The notes beneath the pieces are model-generated. The model was not told where the DNA came from and did not search any database. It saw only the letters and a program-made list of their open reading frames with translations. The translations under genes were made by a program, and so were the position numbers. A stretch of 64,000 nt of DNA from Litoditis marina (lineage: Eukaryota; Nematoda; Chromadorea; Rhabditida; Rhabditidae): the NCBI GenBank assembly GCA_964036275.1, contig OZ038433.1, positions 6,799,048 to 6,863,047 of the forward strand, read 5' to 3'. Shown piece by piece: positions 26,601 to 41,900 of the stretch. Within the stretch, counting starts at the first letter, position 1; every line of letters starts with the position of its first letter.

Positions 26601-27456
26601 GGACTATAAGTTTTCCATGATTTGGTTACTGCTCTGCTACTTTTGTTAGTTTGTTAGTCGCCCACCAGTCGAAAGTGCATGGGATGGGTACATCAAGGAA
26701 TATTGATCAACCTACCCGTTAATACTGCTCGTATTCTGTGTATTTGGGTTACTACGGGAATGTTGTAGATTCACATGGGGTCCATTTCTGTCGCTTCTAC
26801 ATTTCTTATACTGATTGCCGTGAATAACGTACGATCCATTATCTATGTTCACAGCGTCAGGTGAATTGGTTGCTGCATGAATGTAAGATTTGTCTCGAAA
26901 GAGTTGGATTTGGAAACGAGAAGACGGTGCTATCGTGTCCCGAATGCGTGGAGCCGTATCATGTTGTGGTTGGTGACTTTTTTCAAGTCGACTGATGGTA
27001 TCAACCTAGACTTTTCAGCTATGTAGTAACCACGGGAAAACCGGGCAGACTTGGTCTTTTTTTGACAGCAAGTTGTGAAATTTGCGTTATTTCAATCGAA
27101 AAATAGTTTTCTTTTAAAAATACTTCACTGAGGTTTAAGCTGAACCGAGCGGATCAATAGGTATATGCAGTCATCTCACGCCATTTCCAGCCAATTGCCC
27201 GGCAACTTTTGTAGTGGATCCGACGAGAGAATGTGCAGATGAGACAGACGCAGACTCTTAGTCTGTCTGCGGGCTGCGGCCTCATTGACCGCTATGCTCT
27301 CTCGCTTTGTAGGTGGCCAATAACAGAAAATGGGTTGTAATGTTTGTGAGTGTTCAGTGTGTCCGTCGTTGGCTGTCGACCAACTCCACGTGTCCTCAAT
27401 GCCGAGGCAACTGGCCGGATCCAATTCATTTCCCCGGACTCGGCACACATTCATAG
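17682..27456 (+). CDS. Unrecognised gene with two RING/PHD-like zinc fingers
   Basis: Exons with consistent phase: 17682-17783, 18290-18417, 18771-18957, 19095-19230, 19775-19929, 20570-20722, 21314-21399, 21731-21836, 22060-22155, 22468-22548, 22770-22884, 22934-23005, 23184-23306, 23349-23525, 23866-23963, 24337-24482, 24994-25095, 25330-25456, 25987-26085, 26364-26438, 26855-26968 and 27358-27456 (TAG). That is about 858 codons. The first in-frame ATG is at 17727; ATGs at 17583 or 17601 remain possible. A middle finger at about residues 335-392 reads C-x2-C...C-x3-C-x4-H-x2-C...C-x4-C. The C-terminal finger (798-841) reads C-x2-C-x14-C-x2-C-x4-H-x2-C-x10-C-x2-C, with CPQCRGNW like MEKK1/ZSWIM-type RINGs. 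A lysine-rich stretch (about 395-430) and a Pro/Ala linker follow the first finger. A ubiquitin-ligase or protein-binding role is inference only. The least certain splices are at 21399 (GTGGGT donor), 23306 (43-bp intron) and the 5' end. Confidence 0.72.
18420..18470. repeat. CT/CTT microsatellite in intron
   Basis: Pyrimidine-rich run of TCTCTCACTCTC then (TTC)n, just after the splice donor at 18418. A similar CTCT tract lies at about 18990-19075 in the next intron but one. Confidence 0.75.
20952..21032. repeat. Tandem pair of a 42-bp unit from a dispersed repeat
   Basis: Two near-identical copies (20952-20990 and 20994-21032) share ACATATAAGACCTG, then TCATTTAAAAAATAGTAAA. An inverted relative of the same motif sits at about 27710-27740, and related AT-rich text occurs near 21090-21150 and 44710-44800. 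It lies in an intron of the zinc-finger gene. Confidence 0.7.
21556..21574. repeat. Poly-G tract in intron
   Basis: A run of about 18 G residues in the intron before the exon at 21731. Longer examples occur at 34710-35062 and 41318-41363. Confidence 0.8.
24495..24687. mobile_element. Foldback/MITE-like element in intron
   Basis: The ends CTATATGTAACCGGGTTT and AAACCCGGTTACATATAG are inverted copies, and the interior contains further AACCGGTTA/GGTTACC-type inverted modules. The element is about 190 bp, non-coding, and starts 12 bases after the splice donor at 24482. No target duplication could be fixed. It may be related to the GGTTAACC-rich element at 47013-47220. Confidence 0.65.
25542..25658. 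mobile_element. Near-palindromic 117-bp hairpin element in intron
   Basis: The left arm starts AAGAAGGACGATTATGTGG and the right arm ends CCACATAATCGTCCTGCTT. The arms pair through almost their full length (about 55 bases each) with a small loop near ATTTTTCAATTG. It lies in the intron between exons ending 25456 and starting 25987. It could be a palindromic MITE or a transcribed hairpin such as a microRNA precursor; the sequence alone does not decide. Confidence 0.65.
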
Positions 27457-27588
27457 AATGACCAGCTGTCACCATATATTGGGAATATACCAGAAATCAA
27501 GCACTAATACATATCTATATGTTTTGTGTTAATGGGATGATACTTATCTCTTCCGATTTTATTTGATGATGTATATGATTTATTCACT

Positions 27589-27730
27589 CCAAAAAATAGT
27601 AAAAGTGCCCTTTTTTCCTGTTCCGGAACAAAGTGTAAATATGACAATACAAATGTATTCGTATTTTCGTATTGATAAATTACACTTTGTTCCAGAACCA
27701 AGAGAATGCCACTTTCACAATTTTTTAAAT
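27589..27730. repeat. Hairpin repeat with GGAACAAAGTGTAA arms
   Basis: Inner arms GTTCCGGAACAAAGTGTAA (27620 on) and TTACACTTTGTTCCAGAAC (to 27708) are inverted with two mismatches. Outer AAAAAATAGTAAAAGTG and CACTTTCACAATTTTTTAAA extend the pairing. The outer part matches the motif of the tandem pair at 20952-21032, so it is one dispersed family. Confidence 0.65.
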
Positions 27731-28341
27731 GGTCAGGTCCTGGTATTCTCCTCGCCCAGAGAGACAGCCTACTGTATAGCCTACTGTATAGCCTGTATAG
27801 CCTACTGTATGTATATGTATGTTACCCGATCCCGCTGTTTTTGTAAGTTGATCCCGTTGCTTTTTGGTCCGAATTCGTCAATTATGACATGTATCGAGTT
27901 CAAACTACAAAGCAGCTATGCTAATATGTATCGGTTCATGATGTGTACAAGCACATGTCTGTGTTGAAGCGCAGTTTGTTATTGTTTCCCAGTTCTGTGA
28001 ACTGTAAACAAGTAGATTTTTTATGGTATTGTTCTCTGTACGCGTTCATGGTCATTGTTTTGTAAGATCGATGTGTTTTGTCTTCTATTGCTCAGTATAA
28101 GTCCCCATACCGGTCTTAGTTTTGAAGCATTCTTCGTTCCAAATTACAAGTTCATCTCGTAGTTGACTGAGACAAAATCTGTAATCCGTACTTTTGTGTC
28201 CCTGTTAGTGTATAATCTAGTGTTTTCACTCCCGGTGCCTTGTTTGTCATTCATTGTTGCTGTCTGTTTGTTTAAGTTGTGTTGTTCATAAATAGTTGTT
28301 TGACTAGAGGTCATTCCTGATATTCTACAATGACGGCGGCG

Positions 28342-28347
28342 AATAAA
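28342..28347 (+). promoter_or_regulatory. Candidate poly(A) signal of the zinc-finger gene
   Basis: AATAAA on the plus strand, 886 bases after the stop at 27456. I noticed no closer canonical signal. This would imply a long 3' UTR. Confidence 0.35.
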
Positions 28348-28567
28348 TCTGCCAGACATACTTGCAAACTTGCTGAGTAGCCAGAATTACTCAAAAAATA
28401 AGCTTCTTTCGAAACTTGAATGAATGCGCATTTGTATTTTCAACCCAAAATTACCAACTTGAGGTATTTACATCGACTATTCTCTGCCAGCTTACGCTCA
28501 TGCCACTCAAAAATGTGTTTTCTACATGTTTCTTGTTTCAAACCAAAACCCACGGATTTCGAAAATA

Positions 28568-28573
28568 TTTATT
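28568..28573 (-). promoter_or_regulatory. Poly(A) signal of the pseudophosphatase gene
   Basis: AATAAA on the minus strand (plus TTTATT), 104 bases beyond the TAG at 28677. Confidence 0.6.
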
Positions 28574-28676
28574 GTTCTTCATTGTTATTATTCACTTTGA
28601 TTCACGACTATGTACGAGTAAAGCAAAGAATGGGAGAGGGAGGTGCCGGTCAGTTACCGGTCAGTTGCCGGCCACT

Positions 28677-33582
<4,906 letters not shown>

Positions 33583-34134
33583 ATTCTCTTCTTCCGACTG
33601 GCGCCAGTAGCTCAAAATTATTTACTATTGATTGAGAATCGCCAAACCAGTCAATAACACTCTATCTAAGGAGTTGAAACATAGTTGTTGCAAGTCACTT
33701 AGAGAAGGCCTGAACCAGCCTATATAGTGAATGGTAGCCTATCTGTGTTTGTAGTTTGATCCCGCTGCTCTTGGTGGAAATTCGTGAGCTATGGTTTGTA
33801 CCGAGATCAAACTAAAACACAAAATTTGGTCCTTACCACAGGATATGGGCCAGAACTGGCGGGCTACAACGTAGGTATAGTGAGTGCCAATTTCATAATT
33901 TGCTGTGCTACTAGAGCACATAACCGGCAAGCTTTGGAATCGAAGGCATGTGTGCGTACACAGCGGAAAGTTAGATACACAGTACCCTCCCGTCTTTCAG
34001 TTGACGACGACTATACAGCTCTGTTATATGTATGAGGGTTGTAGTTTGTTCTACTATTTAGTTATTAATCAAGCAATATATATGCAAATCTACCCACGTT
34101 CTCAATTCAGCTCATTAAACTACAAATAGCTGAC

Positions 34135-36564
34135 TTACTGAACAGGTAAAATGATCAACAGCACAGTGGAAGTCAGGAAGATACTGTAGACGAATGTAGA
34201 ATAATGGATGAGGGCCTCCTTTTCCTGGAACGAAATGGGGGTAATTGACAACGATTAGAAAAATGAACATAAATTTTCATCTCATCTACTTGAAATTCCA
34301 ATAGCGTCATACTACGTACCTTTTGTACGAATCGTTTCGGCATGACAGGTGTGAACTTGTCCGGGCGATTGCAAAGGGAATCCATGCAGCATAGTTTGTG
34401 GATTGTTTCTCTGGTGGTCAGACTGTAGTATCTGAAAAGAAAAATATGTAGATGTAGTTAAGTGATGACCTCTAGTGTTGTAGTTTTCTCCCAAAGATGG
34501 CGCGATTTAATGTGCTGGATTAAACCGGCACTCCATTATCATGACACTTTCGGTGAGATTCTGAAGCAGAAAAGAGCGCATGTTTGATGAAACGCAGGAT
34601 GAGAACTGAGGGGAAAATTGAAGTAGTACCCCCCACTGCAGTTGACTCCCCCCTCCCGTAGTACTTCAACCAAGCAATCAACCAACCCAAGCTAAAACCT
34701 AATAGTTTAGGAAGGGGGGGGGGGGGGGTCAAACTAAAACGAGTGGTGGGCTGAACTTCAGGGAAAAATTGAAGTATCGCCCCCCCATTTTAGTTGGGTC
34801 TTCCCCGTAGCACTTCAACCTCCCAGCCAAGCTAAAACCTGAAAATCTAGCCAAAAGGGGGGGGGGTCCAAATTCAACTTCGACGTTTACTATTCACCCC
34901 CACCTGGGTCGGCGGGGAGTAGAACTTCAATAGTGGGGGGTCAAACTTCAACGAGACGGGGGCTGAAACTCCATACCGGAAATGTTTACTTTTTATCCCT
35001 CACCCTCAAACTTTTGTATTGCAGATGATGAATTCAATTTTCACCCCCCCCCCCCCCCCCCCGGTGGGGGGTCAAACTACAATTCCCTAAAAGCAACACA
35101 AACTTAGAAAGGTCCATGGTCTCGGCCTAAGCTTTGGAATAGTTCCAAATTCCGTCCATCAACGTAGGTAGAACCTACCCTTTTGCATTTGGGTAGGAAA
35201 ATGGGTAACTGAGACACATGCTCTGCGAGGTCAGGGGGTAGTTGTCATATTCCTGACAGCCGTATGAAACAGACACTTGGAACTTGTCATCTCTGAAAAA
35301 AAGATGACGTTTATGAAGACGAAGCTCGTCCGAATCTTGAACAAACTGTTACTCTGCTCCTTCTTGACCACGGTTCCAAAGACAATGCTTGAAGTTGTAA
35401 TACTGTAAAACATTTCATTTACGCAGTCAGAGTTAGACTAATCACCTTCATTCCCTCAATATGACTTGTAAACTATCAAGTCTATTGTGTCTGTGAGAGT
35501 GATAGGGGAAAAGAAAGAGAAAGAGAGAGAGAGAGAGGGAGAGAGAGAGAGAGAAAGAGAGCGAGAGAGAGGGAGAGAGAGAGAGAAAAAGAATACGCAT
35601 CTCCATCCCCTGTGAAGTTTGATTGCCTCCCAACTCACTGGACATATTTGAGGACACAGACTCCCTTGCAGCGTTCAATGTTCTCTGGCTCTGTGGTATT
35701 TCCCACGAAACAACGACGCCACGTGCTCACTTCTTCCTGAACACACAGTGTGTTATAGAAGAGCTTCGTCAGTATTTATTAGGCTTTTCGATGATGTGCT
35801 CACGAAAGCAAATGTTTTGCAGGGCTCGGACTAGGCGACAAGTTAGCTGGAAGCTGGAAGTTCGTACTGTAATAGTTTACAATCTTGTTCAATTTACAAT
35901 CATGTACAGTTGCAATCATCTAAGAGTTTTAAATTCGTAGTGTGAACGTTTACAATCATGTGCATATAAAGATGGTCTGACAAGAAGCGAATATCGTGCC
36001 TTGCGCTCCACGGTTAATTTTATCGCTCATTAATGCGCCCCAAAAAAACAAGTTAAAGAATATCCGCGAATGAATAGTGATTGAATGTTCCAGAGAATTA
36101 TCAACACATTGGGTCTTGTAGCGCATGTGCATTGGAACGACGGAATTAACCACATGGCACGAGATTCGGTCCCTGTCAGACCCCCTTTGTATCGTCACGT
36201 GTCCAAACTGACCACAAGCTCGAAGAGGGCATAAATGTGTAGATGTTCAATGGCTCGCACTGGTGCAACGGCAGAACAAGTTCCTGAAAATAGTACTGTA
36301 GGAAGTGGCACTATCTGAGTTGTTATTTGATCTACAGGTAAAACAGTACTTTCGAATTCAACTGGAACGCAACAGGATCAAACTACAAACCCAGAGAAAC
36401 ACGAAAAAAAGTTGTCCTTGTCATTAATTGTACAGATGAGTGTTTCTTGAGTAGTTTGTTCGATATTGATTGATGCTAGAGGGTTTCGTACCTTCGGATG
36501 TTATTAGAAGGATACAGAGAAGAGTAGACAATGCACAGCCGACGCTCTCATACGGTGAACGCAT
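34135..36564 (-). CDS. Three-finger (Ly6/TGF-beta-receptor-like) membrane protein
   Basis: Exons, high to low: 36564-36492, 36283-36213, 35736-35639, 35292-35179, 34431-34320 and 34224-34135. Stopping at the TAA (34137-34135) gives 185 aa. A signal peptide occupies about residues 1-24 (ALSTLLCILLITSE). The ectodomain has Cys at 27, 57, 71, 75, 93, 107, 133, 134 and 139, an N-glycosylation site NTT at 61-63, VSYGC at 89-93, and CCMDSLCN at 133-140. The last is the CC-x4-CN hallmark of three-finger ectodomains. A hydrophobic segment (about 165-184) ends the protein, like a GPI-attachment tail or a transmembrane anchor; no obvious GPI omega site is visible. The stop overlaps a perfect donor, CA|GTAAGT at 34138, which splices in phase to the pseudophosphatase exon at 33610, so this may be the N-terminal half of a 606-aa fusion. 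The start lies 21 bases after a TTTTCAG acceptor. Confidence 0.78.
34600..35062. repeat. Poly-G/poly-C-rich low-complexity block in intron
   Basis: Several G runs (about 34716-34728 and 34858-34867) and C runs (about 35046-35062) alternate with repeated phrases such as GGGGTCAAACT and TTGAAGTA. It lies in the intron between exons 35292-35179 and 34431-34320. It could form G-quadruplexes. Confidence 0.75.
35515..35590. repeat. GA microsatellite in intron
   Basis: (GA)n with interspersed A and G on the plus strand, ending about 50 bases from the splice donor at 35639. On the transcribed strand it is CT-rich. Confidence 0.85.
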
Positions 36565-36719
36565 TCTCTGATGTGCCTTTCTGTTCTGAAAACAAACTGT
36601 ATATGGCATTCATTTGGAAAACTTATGAAGAATTTTGCTGCGAATCGTTTATGAATCTGTCTATGTTTATCGGTGAGTGTTGTTAGTTCAGAGTTGCAAT
36701 ATCATAGGAAATCTGGGAC

Positions 36720-37550
36720 TATTGGTAAACTCGTAGTAAACTAGTAGTAGTAGTAAAGGAGGAGTACTCTCGTAGTAGAGTAGGGGTATCCTGGTAGAAA
36801 ACTAGTAGTAAATACGGACGTTAAATTAAAAAATGCATTTTGGCAGTCTGAAACTAGTCTTTTTACGATACATTATCTCCACAGAATTTAAATCACAGTG
36901 ATTTGTAGGCATTATGAGCACGTAGACAGTTAGTAGTAACTTACTCGTAGGCTAGTAGTAACTTACTCGTAGGCTAGTAGAAACCTGTAGTACGCTAACT
37001 AGGCAGGAAAGTGCTGAACATTCATAATATGGGAAAATTTCTATCGAATTAGTGCTACTGTAGAACGAGCTTAAGTATAGGGTTTTTCATTAGGGCTTGT
37101 GGCGCATTCACGTTATTCCATAGTGAGCCCTAAACAGTGAAGCGCGCCTGTAATCGTATACGATTGTGGCGCGCTTTCAGACATCAGCAGCGTGGCGCAG
37201 TGGTAAGTGTCTCGCTTCAGAAGCGAGAGCTCGAGAGTTCGAGTCCCGGATTGTGCAAAACATGGTAAACAGCAGAGTATTGCGATAGACGATAACGTAA
37301 CTACTTATAGAAGATATATGATCCTAAAAAATATAATTTATTTTATATTATTTTTTATTTTTCAAAATTGACTTTTACCACAGATAAACTAGTAGCTGAC
37401 TACCATCTCACTAGTAGTTAGGTAGGAGTAGAACTATAGTTTAACTCCTCCCCTACGCCTACATTACTACAAGAAAACTAGTAGTTTTCTAGTAGTAGAA
37501 TAGGGTTGTGGTAGGAGTTCACTAGTAGTTTACTTGTCGTTATAGAATCA
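36720..37550. repeat. CTAGTAGT-rich degenerate repeat zone
   Basis: Dozens of TAGTAGTA/CTAGTAGT motifs cluster at both edges (about 36725-36990 and 37385-37540), including the duplicated AGTAACTTACTCGTAGGCT near 36932-36980 and the palindrome GAAAACTAGTAGTTTTC at about 37474. The middle contains the tRNA-like sequence. Confidence 0.7.
37190..37260 (+). pseudogene. tRNA-like sequence (tRNA pseudogene or SINE head)
   Basis: It has a good pol III A box (TGGCGCAGTGG), an anticodon-type hairpin (CTCGC-TTCAGAA-GCGAG, would read CAG) and a near B box (AGTTCGAGTCC). The T stem and acceptor stem do not pair well, and the long variable arm expected of tRNA-Leu is missing. I therefore read it as a decayed tRNA or the head of a tRNA-derived SINE. 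Confidence 0.6.
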
Positions 37551-38978
37551 CTGTGTATGGGCACAGAACACCACTCAGAAATCTAGAAGTTTTCGATAAT
37601 CTCACGAGTGAATACCCGAAATGTTACCCTGTAGAAGTCTTGTAGAAGTGTAAAAGTCTGTAGAAGTCTTGCTGTAGAAGTCCACAAGCTTGTAAAACAG
37701 ATTATACTGGTTTTTTCGATAGAACTTAAGAGATTTCTGTATTCAAAAAATGTTACTAGCAAAATTGATCGCACAACTCACCAAACCAACCGCCGCTTGA
37801 ACGCAGAGAGAACTGAATTGAATTGTTCTTCCAGAAAGTAACGTATCCAGACAATTCACGAGACGTTTACCACGTTAAAATTGTCGTCATGTGCACTGCA
37901 ACCAGTCGAAAGCGAAGTTTGCACGTAGCCGGAGAGTACTTTTCATTCCTAAGTGGACTCTAGAAAGTACAGAAACGTCTCTGCGTCTCTCCCATCACAG
38001 CGCTCTCTACAAGCTAATTTCAGTTCAAAAAACTTGAAAATGTGAATTACTACTTTGTTGGTTTGTGGTTTCTCATTAGATTACACATGTTTTCGTCAAA
38101 CGTTTGGCCAACTTAAAAGACCGCTGTCGTTTTTAGATCAAAAGATCATCTTGCAAGCCCGCAAAGTACATCTTAAGACTGTCGCATCTGCAAATTTGCA
38201 ACAACAGAGAAGTAGCTCGGTCATTTTCAAGAAGCCTCTTAATTGTTTTTTTTTCTGTGTATAACCGGGATAATCAAGTAGTTCCAAAGTTACGAAGTAA
38301 CGCTACACTTTTAATTTCAACTCTCGCCTATTTCAACATGAATAAAAGTCGACGCGGACACCACCCTTCACTGGTAAACTACGGGTGGTCAGTCGTAATT
38401 TAAAATCGACCGTTGTAAAGAAAAATTTGCAGGCAATTTTTGTTAGCACTTTTTACTTATTTAATTCTAAATTGTATGAACACTATTATTGATTTTCAAT
38501 GTTCATTTCGCTCTCGATTCTCTGAAATACTTAGGTATGCACTCGAGAATTTCTCATATAGTGCTGAGTTTCATTGCAATGGTACTTAATACACGGTATG
38601 AACGCTAATAGGGAACAGCCCAACGTAAAAAATGGAAAAACCTAAAACCGCTTCGTACAGAATCCGCGTTGCGGTTATTGCGAATAGAGCACGATAACAG
38701 TAAAAATTTACATCAGTGATATGCAAATCAAGGCTTCTGTACATCGATTCTTGGCTGGCGCGTCAAGACCAGTGATCCATTTGATTTGTGCGGGCCAAAC
38801 TGGCAGCGCGCCAATAGTGATGGTGAGCCAAAAAACCAGGTAAATGAAATCGCGGTTCGTTTGGAAAGCGTTCATACCGTGAATAATACCTGTGTCGTGT
38901 GTAATACTTTTATTTTTGTGAATAAAATTAGTTTTCTCAATGACGGAAATCTCGGAAATACTGGTCGTTGGTTTCAGA

Positions 38979-41900
38979 ATGGCTCAATCAGATGATGAAG
39001 AACACGACTTCGCTCAACTGCAGGCCGATCGAAATAGGAAGCAGAAAAAGGCTGGAGGGTGGCAAGCCTTGGGTTCGTTTTCGTTCATAGTTTACAGCTC
39101 TTTAGTCAGAGTGTTCTCGGATCGGCTTGCCTACAGTCATTTTTGCAATTTAACTTGTATTGAGCGTCGTCCACAGAGTTTTGGTGGTGGGAACATGAAT
39201 CCCATCTCAATTAATTGTGATTAGAGCACGTATTTTCACGCGAAACATCCCCGGAGCGGTTAATGATAAGATTCTACATGTTAGGCTACATTGAGTGTGC
39301 AGTGTGTACGTTTTTGGAATGGCGAATGGTTCAGGGTATACAATCCAGATGTTCCTACCTAAATTCTAGAGTCTAGACAATAATGTTTCTACGAAGAAGT
39401 GGAGTCAAGTTATACTTTCAAAAAACGTTCGTCGCGCATTGATAATTGTATATCTTCTTTCCAGGGCTAGATCATAATGTCTTTAAAGGAATTGAGAAGA
39501 AAGGATTCAAGCAACCCACGCCCATTCAGGTTAGTATCAGTTGGAAACTATATGTATCAAGCCGAAAAAAAGCAACTTAGCTCTCAGAACTATCTGTATC
39601 TATACAGCAGTAAGGATCGACCATTTGACAAAAAATATTCCGTTATTAGTTTCAAAAACGTGAAATTTGGTTTTTTCTATCAAAAATAAATACATTTTCT
39701 CGATTTCGGCGATTAACTAGACCATTTCTCGATTTTTTATACCTATTCGGACAACTTTACTGGCATATGTCTGTATATCTGTTGAAAACACATCCACGAT
39801 TGGTCGAATCTGTGAAGAAATCAGGCACGAGATACTTACTTAGAGAACAGTCAATCTCAATGCCGCAGTGTCGCCTCACTCGAAGCAACGGTATTTTCCA
39901 ATACTGCTACGACGCTTGGTCTGAGTTTGGTTCTGACAAGTTTCTCCTTTTTAGCGCAAAACGATCCCGTGTATCCTCGACGGAAAGGATGTGGTGGCCA
40001 TGTCAAGAACGGGAAGTGGTAAAACAGCGGCGTTCGTCATTCCTCTGCTCCAACGATTGAAGGGACGAGATACGAGGGGTATTCGCGGTCTCCTCATCTC
40101 CCCCACCAGAGAACTCGCACTTCAGACATTCAAAGTCGTCAAGGAGGTGTGTTTATCTTCATGCAAATCTACAATGCAAATATGTTTTGCTCAGATAAAT
40201 AAAATTCTATTTTTTTTCATATTTTACATGTTTGTTGTTTTACTTCGCGTCGTTTCGAGGCGGTGATCATCATACATATCACATTATCATCAGAACGTCT
40301 TCTTGTGCAGTAGTGGTACAGTTGATTCCTCATGGTGGACATTCGTATGTTCTGCTGAGACATAGATCCGGTGACATGTTTAACTAATAACTACTTTTTA
40401 TATAAAATAAAAAGCTCTCATTTTCAGCCACTTTGACGAAAAGTTAGTGATTAAAGTTAAATCTGCCAGCTTTTAAACACTTGTGAACGTAGATAATTGT
40501 CTAGTTCGTTGCTTGTTTTTTTCAGTTTGGTCGATTTACTGGCCTCAGATGTGCTGTTGTGGTTGGTGGAGATGCTATTGAGGACCAGTTCTCAACTATT
40601 CATGAAAATCCAGATATGTCAGTTTGTGCGACCATTCCTTTGAAAGTAGTGTAGATTGTTCTCCTAACAGAAATCGTGAATAATTTTACGGATGAAACTT
40701 GCTCTTCTCCTTTTCCATGTAATAAATCACTAGAAAGTCTCCTTTGATGTGAACGAAAAAATTGGCGGTAATACGATGTATTTGTATAATGAATAAATAC
40801 CATTGCAAAAACCGTTTATGTCATTGTTATAAGTCAAACTTCACATGGTTTCAGTCTTATTGCCACCCCTGGTCGTCTGTTGCACGTGGTGGTAGAAATG
40901 GATATTCGACTTACGTCCGTGCAATACGTGGTTTTCGACGAGGCCGACAGATTGTTCGAGATGGGATTCCAGGATCAGCTCACGGTATGTTGAGTTGTCA
41001 CATTTTTAATGTTTTAGAAGGTACATATGAAAGAAACCCCTAAACAATGAGTGCTTACTTTTTTGTCACCTTTCAAAGATCCAGCACCGTTTTTGTATGG
41101 TTCGCTCACCAATAAGAAATGACTACTCCAAATAAGAATATCGCAAAAAATTACGGGAGTAGTTTACATGTGCCCCCCACCCTGGTCGAAAATGTGTTGA
41201 AAAGGATCCGTACTACAATCGCCCTCCACCTTTGGGGGGTTATACACCATGCTTATTTACTGCAGGCTCGGGTTGAGCGGGGGGGTGATTGTTCATCAGT
41301 TCCGGGTATGTACTATCACCCCCCCCCCCCCCCCATTTTGTATTGTGGGGGGGGGGGGGGGGTGATTGTTCATTGTCGAAGATGTACAATGTACCCCCAC
41401 CCATTTACCATTTACCCCCCACTTTCGCGCGATTTTTCTAGGATATCAATTAGGTGGGGGGTAATAGTACCACGAGTGAGGTGATTTCAAGTTTCAAAAA
41501 TTTTCAAAGTTCCGTCAGAAAGTAGCCGGTGGTTTGATTGGTCCTGGTTATTAAGCTGAATGGCAAATTTGGGAAAATTAGCTTTCAGGAAACCCTGAAA
41601 CGTATACCCGAAAGTAGGCAGACTCTACTTTTCTCGGCCACACTTCCCAAAATGCTGGTCGATTTCGCCAAGGCTGGACTCTCGGATCCTATGCTAGGTT
41701 AGTACAATAACCGGTGACAGTGTTGGGAGTTGTAGACGAGCGTTTCTAACATAGTTGTCCTAAAAGCCAGAAAAAAAACCGCCGTCCTTTTCACTAACGT
41801 TTCATGTTGTTGTGAAGTAGAAAGTAGTCACATCTTGCTGATTTGTGTTTTGCACCTGTCAAAATGGCATTCAAGTCTGTCATTTCGAACTATATTCCGA

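Larger units (their letters stand above)
27457..28567. other. Region between convergent genes
   Basis: No convincing coding sequence. It holds the 3' UTR of the zinc-finger gene, a hairpin repeat at about 27589-27730, a short direct repeat of TAGCCTACTGTA near 27775-27810, and AATAAA on the plus strand at 28342-28347. The poly(A) signal of the minus-strand gene is at its right edge. Confidence 0.6.
36565..38978. other. Region between divergent genes
   Basis: No coding sequence recognised. It holds the 5' flanks of the three-finger gene (minus) and DDX54 (plus), a CTAGTAGT-rich zone (about 36720-37550) and a tRNA-like sequence within that zone. Short open frames here (such as 38055-38264) show no protein-like features. 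Confidence 0.55.

Noticed and set aside
37190..37260. Functional tRNA-Leu(CAG)
   Set aside because: T stem and acceptor stem do not pair and the long variable arm of tRNA-Leu is absent.
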